Shown here: one piece after another, positions 18,465 through 25,951 of the stretch
Layout of the letters: every line of letters begins with the position of its first letter
Position numbering within the stretch: the stretch's first letter is position 1
Assembly (NCBI RefSeq): GCF_008369165.1
Contig: NZ_VOBA01000001.1
Span: 1,481,630-1,545,629, forward strand
Length of the DNA stretch: 64,000 nt
Direction of reading: 5' to 3'
DNA from: Dietzia sp. ANT_WB102
GTDB taxonomy: Bacteria > Actinomycetota > Actinomycetes > Mycobacteriales > Mycobacteriaceae
Translations under genes and position numbers: made by a program
Notes under the pieces: generated by a model
The model's database searches: none
What the model was told of the DNA's origin: nothing
Seen by the model: the letters and a program-made list of their open reading frames with translations, nothing else

Positions 18465-19163
18465 ATGCTCACCCGTAAAGTCGTCACCTCCTCCGCCGCC
18501 GCCGCACTAGCGCTGGTCGCCCTGTCCGTCCCGGTCGTCAGTGCTCAGGACGAGGGAGTCGCCACCACCGCCGCCGCTTCCACTTCCGGGGCGGACAGTC
18601 CTGCGCTCGGCAGTCTGTCGGGCTCCGTCGACGACGGCTCGCTCGGCGGTCTCGATTCCACCAGGGCAGACGACACGAGCCTCGGCGACCTGGCCCCCGA
18701 GACCGACGAGGTGTGCGAGCTGCCCGCGCTCGGCGGCTCGGTCGCCAAGTTCTACCCGCTGTTCGGGGTAGACGGCGTGCCCACCGGCGTGTTCGATCTC
18801 ATCACCTCGGCGCTGGATTCCTTCCCGAACCTGCTCGACGTCGTCACGGGAGGGGGGCGTGGATCGGCCCTCATCGGAGCGGCCGGCTCGCTCAGCGAGG
18901 GTCTGTGCACCTCGATCTTCGGTGGCGAGATGGTCGTGCCGCCGGTCACGGTCATCGTCGACGGTGACGGCACTCCGGTCACCACCATCACCGGCGCGGT
19001 CACCGGCAGCTCCAGTGCGGACAGTTCGACCGCCGCGTCGTCCGAGGCCTCCGCCGACGGTTCCTCCCGGGGAGGGGCCGGTATCGATAGCGAGGATGGC
19101 GCCACCGAGGTGGGTGCCGATGACCCTCCGTTGGCGACCTCGGTCCCGGTGCCTGGCGCCTGA
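18465..19163 (+). CDS. Secreted protein with two-cysteine module, no Ig domain
   Basis: Predicted 232-aa exported protein. The signal peptide ends near SAQ (residue about 27). A Ser/Gly/Asp linker contains GSLG and TSLGDLAP. Then comes the same two-cysteine module as in the upstream gene: the Cys in DEVC and in EGLC are separated by exactly 63 residues, and both copies share NLL, AG-L and LCT-I landmarks. A Val/Thr-rich segment and a Ser/Ala/Glu tail follow. AAGAGGG serves as ribosome-binding site. No known family was recognised. Confidence 0.7.
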   Translation: MLTRKVVTSSAAAALALVALSVPVVSAQDEGVATTAAASTSGADSPALGSLSGSVDDGSLGGLDSTRADDTSLGDLAPETDEVCELPALGGSVAKFYPLFGVDGVPTGVFDLITSALDSFPNLLDVVTGGGRGSALIGAAGSLSEGLCTSIFGGEMVVPPVTVIVDGDGTPVTTITGAVTGSSSADSSTAASSEASADGSSRGGAGIDSEDGATEVGADDPPLATSVPVPGA

Positions 19164-19182
19164 CCCCGTCTCCCGCTCGCCC

Positions 19183-19213
19183 GCGGCCCGGTCCCCATCA
19201 GGGGCCGGGCCGC
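19183..19213 (+). terminator. Terminator hairpin after the 232-aa secreted protein
   Basis: Arms 19183-19196 and 19201-19213 pair with one bulged T around ATCA. It closes the first two-gene block before the regulatory region of the next secreted protein. Confidence 0.6.
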
Positions 19214-19300
19214 ACACGTGTCCCGTGTCTACTTCTGCACGCCGACCCGTGGCCGGGCTGCGTTCGAGCGCTCGTTAAGCAAGCCTCTACGTGCACATAA

Positions 19301-19316
19301 ATACCCCGAGGGGTGT
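19301..19316. promoter_or_regulatory. Imperfect palindrome similar to the copper-type site at 10476
   Basis: ATACCCCGAGGGGTGT has 6 of 7 matching arm positions and the same TACCCC/GGGGT arms as the perfect palindrome upstream of the Cys-rich protein. It sits 147 bp before the start of the next secreted protein, so any effect would require a long leader or a different promoter position. Confidence 0.3.
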
Positions 19317-19324
19317 GTTACCAC

Positions 19325-19394
19325 TGTGACTAACGGGAATGAAGTGACTTATGTGACAGAAGTAGACAGTGGATGTGCAAGTGGTTAGAGTGAC
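19325..19394. promoter_or_regulatory. Second (T/A)GTGAC array upstream of a secreted Ig-like gene
   Basis: TGTGAC at 19325, AGTGAC at 19343 and TGTGAC at 19352 keep the 9-bp phase seen at 17194-17235. A further AGTGAC lies at 19389, one base out of phase. It is placed 70-140 bp before the 441-aa gene. The recurrence in front of two related genes is the main reason to think it is functional. Confidence 0.45.
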
Positions 19395-19462
19395 TTCTGT
19401 AATGGTCTGCGCTCCCGTTCCGAGGAGTGAGCGATCTGAACCCCTCCGGAAGGAACCAGCCG

Positions 19463-20788
19463 ATGCGTGCTCGCCTCGCCCGTCCTCGTCGTATCGCCCG
19501 GGGTCGCCTTGTCGCCCCCGTCGCAGCCGCTGCCGCTGTCGCGCTCGTGGGTGGCGTCGTCGTCGCCACTCCCGACGCGCCGACCGTCCGTAGTGAGATC
19601 CAGACAGTCGCCGTGGCTGGGCCGTCTTTCAACGCCGGGGCGGAGTTCTCCTTCGACGCCGGGACCCTGGTCCAGTCCAGCCAGTCGGCTGGGTTCGTCG
19701 TGGAGGACGTCACCGGGCTCCCGGATGGGCTGACGTACGACGGCAATGGCGGCGTCTCCGGCACCGTCACCACTCCGGGCGTGTACACCATTCAGGTGAC
19801 CGGGCGGGGCATCGGGGGAGTCATCACTATCCCCGTCACACTGACGGTCAACAACACTGACGGCTCCGCCCCGAGCGGGGCCACGGGTGACGCGACGCTC
19901 GGCGTCGACGGCGAGGCCCGGGCCGGTGGCGAGGCCAAGGCCGGTGGCCAGCTCACCACGGGCTCCGACGGCACGGATGCGATCCTCGGCGCCGTGTCCA
20001 GCATCGTGACCGCCCTCGGTGGCGACGCTGGCTCGGCGGCCGAATTCGCCGCCGGCTCGACAGGTCAGGGTGGGGTCACCCCCGAGGACCAGGACAGCCC
20101 GGCAGCTCCGACCGGTCCGCTCGGGAGCGTGACCAACGGTGAGCTCGGCCTCGGCAGCCTGTCGAACGGCGCCCCGGAAACTCCAGACGTCCTGGACACC
20201 GAGAACCCCAGTAACCCCGACAACCCGGACAACGGCTCCCTCGGGACCACCGGCTCCACCGGCGGCGGCGAGGCGACCGGTGAGGCCACCGGCGGCCTGG
20301 ACACGCAGAGCCTGGGCCCGCTGGCCCCGCTCGGCTCCCTGATCGATTCAGAGGCCCAGACCGGCTCGACCCCCGGCGGCGACACCGGGACCACCGGTTC
20401 CACCACCACCGGCGGGACCCAGACCGGTGTCGAAACCGGCGCTGGTGGGGACCTCACCGGCGGTGGCGAGATCACCGTCCCCGGGTCGTCCTTCCCTGCG
20501 GACACCGGCTCCCTCGGTGCCCTGGCCCCCGGGCTGGCACTGACCGGCGCCGCCCTCCTGGGAATCGCAGGGCTCAGCCTCGCGCTGAACGGAGGCTCCT
20601 CCATGCCGGGTTCCACCGCGATCCTGCCGGCCCTTCCCGGCTCGACCACCACGGGTGGCACCACCACCGGCGGGTCGAGCGACACCGGCAACGGTGGCTC
20701 GTCCGGGTCGGTCGCCCCGACAGTGGCCGCCGGCGCCCCGAGCACGGTCCAGGCCCCCGGTCCGACCGTGGCCAACGGACGCGGCTGA
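19463..20788 (+). CDS. Large secreted/surface protein: Ig-like domain, disordered Gly/Thr region, C-terminal hydrophobic segment
   Basis: Predicted 441-aa exported protein. A long basic N-terminus (several Arg) and Ala/Val-rich core form a signal peptide ending near residue 35. Residues about 40-125 resemble the Ig-like domain of the upstream gene (VTGLPDGLTYDG, GVYTIQVTG). The rest is low complexity, rich in Gly, Thr, Ser and Pro, with repeated GSLG and SLGxLAP motifs. A hydrophobic stretch near residues 355-375 (LALTGAALLGIAGLSLAL) could be a membrane anchor. The ATG at 19463 has GGAAGGAA; the in-frame start at 19427 lacks a site. Surface exposure is inferred. Confidence 0.72.
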   Translation: MRARLARPRRIARGRLVAPVAAAAAVALVGGVVVATPDAPTVRSEIQTVAVAGPSFNAGAEFSFDAGTLVQSSQSAGFVVEDVTGLPDGLTYDGNGGVSGTVTTPGVYTIQVTGRGIGGVITIPVTLTVNNTDGSAPSGATGDATLGVDGEARAGGEAKAGGQLTTGSDGTDAILGAVSSIVTALGGDAGSAAEFAAGSTGQGGVTPEDQDSPAAPTGPLGSVTNGELGLGSLSNGAPETPDVLDTENPSNPDNPDNGSLGTTGSTGGGEATGEATGGLDTQSLGPLAPLGSLIDSEAQTGSTPGGDTGTTGSTTTGGTQTGVETGAGGDLTGGGEITVPGSSFPADTGSLGALAPGLALTGAALLGIAGLSLALNGGSSMPGSTAILPALPGSTTTGGTTTGGSSDTGNGGSSGSVAPTVAAGAPSTVQAPGPTVANGRG

Positions 20789-20832
20789 CCTGCAGACTCC
20801 CGGCGGCCGCACAGGTCGCCGGTGACCACCTC

Positions 20833-20873
20833 CACCCCGGGGCCGTCTCACTTGGTGAGACGGCCCCGGGGTG
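20833..20873 (+). terminator. Strong terminator, 19-bp perfect stem
   Basis: Arms 20833-20851 and 20855-20873 pair perfectly over 19 bp with a 3-nt loop, 44 nt after the stop of the 441-aa protein. There is no T run. It is the strongest hairpin seen in the window. Confidence 0.7.
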
Positions 20874-20938
20874 TGGTGTATCCGTGGGATACGGTGAAAC
20901 GGTCGCGATCTCGCGGCGGTAACCGTCGAAAGGCCTGC

Positions 20939-21544
20939 ATGCGTATCTCCCGTCCTGTCACCGCTTCCGCTGTAGCACTCGCCGCCATGGCCGCGGTCGG
21001 GGCCGCCTCAGGACAGGCTGAGGCGCCCCACCACGCGCCCGTGGTCGTCGAGGCGACAGACGTCGCGCCCGCCGCACTGCCGTCGCTGACGCTGCGGGTC
21101 GGTGAGTACATGGAGCGGCGGGTCAGCGACTACGTCACTCCGCCGCCGGGCGCCTCGATCCAATTCCAGGGCTTGCCGCCCGGGTTGACCTACGACCCGG
21201 CCACCACCGCGATCCGGGGCACGCCCACAGTCGCGGGCGTCTACAAGCCGGTCGCGACCGCCTACATTTTTGGGGTTCCGGTCCGTACCGAGTCGACCAC
21301 GGTCACCGTCACCGGCGGCGGTGCTGCGCCCGCTCCGGCACCCGCACCCGCACCCGCACCCGCACCCGCCCCGGCTCCCGCGCCCGTGGCGCAGCCGGCG
21401 CCGGGCACGATCAACATCGCCGACATCGACGCCCTGCCCGTGCCGAACGAGGTCAAGGACGCACTCAAGGGTGCGGCGCTGGCCATCAATGACGGCATCC
21501 AGTCCGCCTGGACCGCGGTTCCCGAGGGCTCGCTCGGAAAGTAG
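20939..21544 (+). CDS. Small secreted Ig-like protein with Ala-Pro repeat
   Basis: Predicted 201-aa exported protein. The signal peptide (residues 1 to about 25) ends at SGQAEA. Residues about 45-125 form a single Ig-like domain: FQGLPPGLTYDP, IRGTPTVAGVYKP and a final TVTVTGG. An (AP)n linker follows and the C-terminus is a short amphipathic helix (DALPVPNEVKDALKGAALAI) ending EGSLGK, close to the GSLGQ end of the first family member. GAAAGG is the ribosome-binding site for ATG 20939. Function unknown. Confidence 0.72.
   Translation: MRISRPVTASAVALAAMAAVGAASGQAEAPHHAPVVVEATDVAPAALPSLTLRVGEYMERRVSDYVTPPPGASIQFQGLPPGLTYDPATTAIRGTPTVAGVYKPVATAYIFGVPVRTESTTVTVTGGGAAPAPAPAPAPAPAPAPAPAPVAQPAPGTINIADIDALPVPNEVKDALKGAALAINDGIQSAWTAVPEGSLGK
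21338..21367 (+). repeat. GCACCC hexanucleotide array coding for (Ala-Pro)n
   Basis: Five perfect GCACCC units in a row, in frame, within the linker of the small Ig-like protein. It is a candidate for slippage and length variation between strains. Confidence 0.8.
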
Positions 21545-21558
21545 TCCGTGCGACGTCT

Positions 21559-21600
21559 GACGGCGGCCGTCTCCTGACATTGAGGGAGGCGGCCGCCGTC
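21559..21600. terminator. Bidirectional terminator between the small Ig-like gene and menA
   Basis: GACGGCGGCCG (21559-21569) pairs with CGGCCGCCGTC (21590-21600), with extra CTCC/GGGAG pairing inside, followed by TTCTCTT on the plus strand. It sits between the two convergent genes. Confidence 0.7.
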
Positions 21601-21616
21601 TTCTCTTATCCGGACG

Positions 21617-22555
21617 TTAGAGCGCGGCGATCACGAAGCCGACGCTGACCAGCACACTCCAGGCCAGCATCGCCATGCCGGCCAGTCCGAGCGCGGGGAT
21701 GAGCCCAGCGCCGGTGGCGCGTGCCCGCACAGGGCCGTTCGCCTTCCACGCCCCTGGCAGCGCCAGCAGTCCCAGGAGAGCCCAGGGCGTCGCCGGGATC
21801 AGCGCCAGCGTCGCCAGCAGCGGCACCAGCAGTTCCAGTACCGCATGCAGGCCGCGGGTGTTGGAGTCGCCCAGGCGCACGGCCAACGTGATCTTGCCCG
21901 ACTCCGTGTCCGAGGGGATGTCGCGCAGGTTGTTGGTGAGGTTCACTGCGCACGAGAAGCTGCCCACCGCGACGGCTGCGACCACCGCGTACCAGGTCAC
22001 AGACCCGAGCTGAGTGAACTGCGTGCCGATCACCGCAACCAGGCCGAAGAACACGAACACCGCCACCTCGCCGAGCCCGCGATACCCGTATGGGGCCCTG
22101 CCCCCCGTGTAGAACCAGGCGGCGAGGATGCACGCCACTCCCACCAGGATCAGCCACGGCGCCGACGTCGCACTAAGCACCAGCCCGGCGAGCCCACCGA
22201 GGCCGAGGAACCCGAACGCCGCCCGCTTCACCGCCGCAGGCCGAGCCAGCCCGGAACCCACCAGCCGCAGTGGGCCGACGCGGTCGTCGTCAGTGCCACG
22301 GATGCCGTCGGAGTAGTCGTTCGCGTAGTTGACGCCCACGATGAACGACCACGCCACCACCAACGCCAGCAGCGCCTGCCACCACACGAACCCGCCCCCG
22401 AGCGCTGCTGCCGCCGAGCCGACCAGCACCGGTGCGAACGCATTGGGCCAGGTCCTGGGGCGTGCGCCCTCGAGCCAGTGGGAGAGAGTGGCGCCCCCGG
22501 GCTCGGCGGTGTGGGTGCCGTAGGAGTCAGTGGCGGGATCGGTCTCGCGGCTCAT
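21617..22555 (-). CDS. menA: 1,4-dihydroxy-2-naphthoate polyprenyltransferase
   Basis: Predicted 312-aa UbiA-family membrane enzyme that attaches the polyprenyl chain to 1,4-dihydroxy-2-naphthoate, giving demethylmenaquinone. About eight or nine hydrophobic helices are visible. The first Asp-rich motif NYANDYSDGIRGTDDDR and the second NLTNNLRDIPSD bind the prenyl diphosphate through Mg2+. The ATG overlaps the menE stop by 4 nt, so it is translationally coupled. The prenyl donor is probably made by the GrcC1-type synthase at the far end of the locus. Confidence 0.93.
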   Translation of the reverse strand: MSRETDPATDSYGTHTAEPGGATLSHWLEGARPRTWPNAFAPVLVGSAAAALGGGFVWWQALLALVVAWSFIVGVNYANDYSDGIRGTDDDRVGPLRLVGSGLARPAAVKRAAFGFLGLGGLAGLVLSATSAPWLILVGVACILAAWFYTGGRAPYGYRGLGEVAVFVFFGLVAVIGTQFTQLGSVTWYAVVAAVAVGSFSCAVNLTNNLRDIPSDTESGKITLAVRLGDSNTRGLHAVLELLVPLLATLALIPATPWALLGLLALPGAWKANGPVRARATGAGLIPALGLAGMAMLAWSVLVSVGFVIAAL

Positions 22556-23739
22556 GGCCCGATTGTCCCATCGACGAACCTTGAGGCGACTGCGCGTCGG
22601 TCAACTTTGCCGCCCGGCAGCTTGGGGAACCGCTCCAGAACGGCGATGGCGGCCGGGGCGGAGTGTCCTCCCAGCGATGCGGTCACATGTTCACGCAGCT
22701 CGTCCGCAGACGCGGTGGATCGCAGTGTCACGGCCGCGACGGGCCGGGAACCGAGACGGTCGTCCGGGATCCCGACGACGACGACATCGACCACCGCCGA
22801 ATGCTGTCGGAGTACGTCCTCCACGGCTTGCGGGAGAAGCGTGAGCCCACCGACGCTCAACGCCTCGTCGAGCCTGCCGAGGATCTGCAGTCTGCCATCG
22901 GGGCCGAGCTGCCCCGCATCGTCGGTGCGGAACCATCCCGACCGGGCGAACGCGGGATGGTCAGGTGCATTCCGGTACCCCAGTGCGAGCTGCGGGCCGG
23001 CCAGCCAGACGCGGCCCTCGTCGTCGTCGACCTCGATCCGTGCCCCGGGGAGCGGGCGGCCGTCGTACACACATCCACCCGCGGTCTCGCTCATGCCGTA
23101 CGTCCGGACCACGCGGATACCGGCGTCGGCGGCGCGGGCGAGCAGCTGCGGTGCGGCCGCGGCCCCGCCGAGCAGTACGGCGTCGAGATCAGCGAGCGCC
23201 GCGACCGCATCGGACGAGCCCTCATCGAGCACCTTGGTGAGCTGGCTCGGGATCAGGGAGGTGTACGCGCGGGACGCCGTACCCGTGCGGCACGCGGCGA
23301 CCGCATCGGGCAGCTCGGCGGGGTCGAACCCGCGCGTCACGTCCATCACGAGGGGCTCATTCCCGGCGCGCAACGATCGAAGGATCACCTGCACGCCGGC
23401 GATATGGTGGGCGGGCAGGGCGAGCAGCCAGCGGCCCGGGCCGCCCAGGACGGTGTCGGTCGCCGCGGCGGAGGCGGCCAGCGCGGCGGCCGAGAGCATC
23501 GCCCCCTTGGGCGTCCCGGTCGACCCGGACGTGCTCACCACCAACACGGCGCGGTCGTCGATCAGGTCACCGGGGCGCTGGCTGTCAGTGAGGACGCGCG
23601 TGCGCGCCGGATCGTCGGCCGGGACCGGGAGGAGAGCAGGCCCGCGGTCGGCGAGCATCTCCTCCAGCGCTGGAAACACCTCGGCGACCGCCGGACCACC
23701 GGGCACGGTCAAGGTGCGCAGTTCGCGGGAATCGGCCAT
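22552..23739 (-). CDS. menE: o-succinylbenzoate-CoA ligase
   Basis: Predicted 395-aa adenylate-forming enzyme that activates o-succinylbenzoate with CoA. The P-loop STSGSTGTPKG, the YGMSETAGG motif, the GRLDEALSVGGL hinge and the late LPGGKVDRRAV with the catalytic Lys are present. It is shorter than many acyl-CoA synthetases, as usual for actinobacterial MenE. ATG 23739 is chosen at the point where protein-like sequence begins; the longer open frame upstream overlaps menB and is a shadow. Downstream it overlaps menA by 4 nt. Confidence 0.9.
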   Translation of the reverse strand: MADSRELRTLTVPGGPAVAEVFPALEEMLADRGPALLPVPADDPARTRVLTDSQRPGDLIDDRAVLVVSTSGSTGTPKGAMLSAAALAASAAATDTVLGGPGRWLLALPAHHIAGVQVILRSLRAGNEPLVMDVTRGFDPAELPDAVAACRTGTASRAYTSLIPSQLTKVLDEGSSDAVAALADLDAVLLGGAAAAPQLLARAADAGIRVVRTYGMSETAGGCVYDGRPLPGARIEVDDDEGRVWLAGPQLALGYRNAPDHPAFARSGWFRTDDAGQLGPDGRLQILGRLDEALSVGGLTLLPQAVEDVLRQHSAVVDVVVVGIPDDRLGSRPVAAVTLRSTASADELREHVTASLGGHSAPAAIAVLERFPKLPGGKVDRRAVASRFVDGTIGP

Positions 23740-23759
23740 CGCCGTGCAGTCCTTGATCG

Positions 23760-24746
23760 TCAGTAGTAGTAGGGGTAGTCGTCCCAGTTGGGCTCGCGCT
23801 TCTCCAGGAAAGCGTCCCGCCCTTCGACGGCTTCGTCGGTCATGTACGCCAGCCGCGTGGCCTCGCCGGCGAAGACCTGCTGTCCCATGAGCCCGTCGTC
23901 GGTGAGGTTGAACGCGAACTTGAGCATCCGCTGCGCGGTGGGCGACTTGCCGTTGATCTTGCGCGCCCACTCGATCGCGGTGTTCTCCAGGTCAGCGTGG
24001 TCCACCACCCTGTTGACCGCGCCCATCTGGAACATCTCCTCGGCCGTGTACGCCTCGCCCAGGAAAAAGATCTCGCGCGCGAATTTCTGGCCCACCTGCT
24101 TGGCCAGATAGGCGCTGCCGTAGCCGGCGTCGAAGGAGCCGACGTCGGCGTCGGTCTGCTTGAACCGGGCGTGTTCGCGGGAGGCCAGCGTCAGATCGCT
24201 CACCACGTGCAGCGAGTGTCCTCCGCCGGCGGCCCACCCGCTCACCAGGCAAATCACCACCTTGGGCATGGTGCGGATGAGCCGCTGCACCTCGAGGATG
24301 TGCAGCCGACCGCCCTCGGCCTTTACCCGCGCCTCATCGACCTTGTCGGCCGTGGCGCCGGCGACGTCCGAGTCGTGCTCGGTCGAGTACTGGTACCCGG
24401 ACCGGCCGCGGATGCGCTGGTCGCCCCCCGAGCAGAACGCCCAGCCGCCGTCCTTGGAGCTGGGTCCGTTGCCGGTGAACAGGATGGTGCCCACGTCCGG
24501 GGAGCGGCGCGCGTGGTCGAACACCCGGTACAGCTCGTCCACGGTGTGTGGGCGGAACGCGTTGCGCACCTCGGGTCGGTCGAACGCGATCCGCACGATC
24601 CCGTTGACCCGGCCCTCGCCGACGTGCCGGTGGTAGGTCAGGTCCGTCAGGTCGACGCCGCTCCGGAAGCCCTCCACCTCCCGCCACTGCGACGGATCGA
24701 AGGGGTTGGCGGCCTGGTCCCGTGCTGCGGCGGTCTGCTCAGTCAT
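23760..24746 (-). CDS. menB: 1,4-dihydroxy-2-naphthoyl-CoA synthase
   Basis: Predicted 328-aa crotonase-fold enzyme that cyclises o-succinylbenzoyl-CoA. The long form typical of actinobacteria is seen, with the N-terminal extension, RPEVRNAFRPHT, the SSKDGGWAFCSGGDQRIRG segment forming the oxyanion hole, VSGWAAGGGHSLHVV, and the DVGSFDAGYGS segment bearing the catalytic Asp and Ser. The C-terminus ends in the conserved aromatic YPYYY. Its start lies only 23 nt from that of divergent menC, with a shared -10 region. Confidence 0.95.
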   Translation of the reverse strand: MTEQTAAARDQAANPFDPSQWREVEGFRSGVDLTDLTYHRHVGEGRVNGIVRIAFDRPEVRNAFRPHTVDELYRVFDHARRSPDVGTILFTGNGPSSKDGGWAFCSGGDQRIRGRSGYQYSTEHDSDVAGATADKVDEARVKAEGGRLHILEVQRLIRTMPKVVICLVSGWAAGGGHSLHVVSDLTLASREHARFKQTDADVGSFDAGYGSAYLAKQVGQKFAREIFFLGEAYTAEEMFQMGAVNRVVDHADLENTAIEWARKINGKSPTAQRMLKFAFNLTDDGLMGQQVFAGEATRLAYMTDEAVEGRDAFLEKREPNWDDYPYYY

Positions 24747-24753
24747 GGGTTCG

Positions 24754-24763
24754 ACGTTAGCGT
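24754..24763. promoter_or_regulatory. Overlapping divergent leaderless -10 elements of menB and menC
   Basis: In the 23-nt gap, TAGCGT on the plus strand (24758-24763) lies 6 nt before ATG of menC. TAACGT on the minus strand (24759-24754) lies 7 nt before ATG of menB. The two hexamers share the TA at 24758-24759. Both genes would be leaderless, driven by one symmetric element. Confidence 0.5.
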
Positions 24764-24769
24764 GGTGCT

Positions 24770-25873
24770 ATGACATCCGTACCGGGCCCCGAGTCGATCG
24801 ACGATCTGCTCGCCCGTGTGCGTGTGGTGGCGTTGCCGATGCGGGTGCGATTTCGCGGCATCACCGAGCGCGAGGTCGCGCTGGTCGAGGGCCCGGCGGG
24901 GTGGGGCGAGTTCGGACCGTTCCCCGAATACGACGATCCCGAGGCCGCACCCTGGCTCGCCTCGGCGCTGGAGATGGCGTGGCAGGGGCCGCCGGCGCCC
25001 CGGCGGACGCGGGTTGCGGTCAACGCCACGGTGCCGGCGGTCGCGGCTGGTGAGGTCGCGGACGTCCTCGATCGGTTCCCGGGATGTATGACGGTCAAGG
25101 TCAAGGTGGCAGAGAGGGGCCAGCACCTCGTCGACGACGTCGCCCGCGTTGCCGCCGTCCTCCAGGCCAGGCCGGGCGCCCGCGTGCGGGTGGACGCCAA
25201 CGGGGCGTGGTCGGTCGCCGAAGCCGCCCACGCGATCCGGGTACTGGACCAGGCGGTACGCGCCGCAGATGCCAGTCGTGCGCCCGGCACCGGCCCGGTG
25301 TCACTGGACGGGCCGGGGCTGGAATACGCCGAGCAGCCCTGCGCCAGCGTCGACGAGCTGGTGCAGCTGCGGGCCCGCCTGGCCGCCGACGGCGTGGTGG
25401 TGGACGTGGCGGCTGACGAGTCCATCCGCCGCGCGGAGGATCCCCTGCGCGTCGTGCGGGCGGGTGGCGCCGACCGGGCGGTGGTCAAAGTCGCGCCGCT
25501 GGGCGGGCCGCGGCGACTGCTGGCCGTGGCCGCCGAGCTGGGGGTGCCGGTCACGGTGTCCAGCGCGCTCGACACGGCGGTGGGGGTGGCTGCGGGGGTC
25601 GCCGCTGCTGCGGCTCTCCCCGGTGGGGTCGGGGCCGGAGGGTGCGGTGCGTCCGGCGACGGATACGACGACGAGATCCCCGCCGCCGGACTGGGCACCG
25701 GCGGGTTCTTCGTCGAGGACGTGGTCGAACCGGGCACATTCGCTCTGGAGGACGGCCATCTCCCGGTTCGCCCGGTGACCCCGGACCCGGCGCGGTTGGA
25801 GAGTCTGCGCGCGGTCGGCGATCGGCGTGACTGGTGGCTGGACCGGATCCGGCGCTGTCACGACCTCCTTTGA
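24770..25873 (+). CDS. menC: o-succinylbenzoate synthase
   Basis: Predicted 367-aa enolase-superfamily enzyme that dehydrates SHCHC to o-succinylbenzoate. The catalytic Lys of the TVKVKV motif, the metal ligands in VDANGAW and LEYAEQP, the ADES motif, and the second Lys in VVKVAPLGG are all in the expected order, followed by SSALDTAVG. It is about 40 residues longer than typical owing to Gly/Ala/Asp-rich insertions (around residues 165-180 and 280-300). The gene has essentially no leader. Confidence 0.9.
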   Translation: MTSVPGPESIDDLLARVRVVALPMRVRFRGITEREVALVEGPAGWGEFGPFPEYDDPEAAPWLASALEMAWQGPPAPRRTRVAVNATVPAVAAGEVADVLDRFPGCMTVKVKVAERGQHLVDDVARVAAVLQARPGARVRVDANGAWSVAEAAHAIRVLDQAVRAADASRAPGTGPVSLDGPGLEYAEQPCASVDELVQLRARLAADGVVVDVAADESIRRAEDPLRVVRAGGADRAVVKVAPLGGPRRLLAVAAELGVPVTVSSALDTAVGVAAGVAAAAALPGGVGAGGCGASGDGYDDEIPAAGLGTGGFFVEDVVEPGTFALEDGHLPVRPVTPDPARLESLRAVGDRRDWWLDRIRRCHDLL

Positions 25874-25951
25874 ACCGTCGGCAGCCGCACGCCCCCCAAC
25901 AGCGCGCAATCACTGCATACGCGCGCGAAATAATCTCAGCGTTTGCAGCGG

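Noticed and set aside
17283-21544. Horizontal island carrying the secreted proteins
   Set aside because: No integrase, transposase, direct repeats or tRNA boundary; composition looks like that of neighbours.
21845-23890. 681-aa plus-strand frame across menA and menE
   Set aside because: It lies antisense to two well-supported men genes; composition is Arg/Pro/Ala-rich as for shadows in GC-rich DNA.
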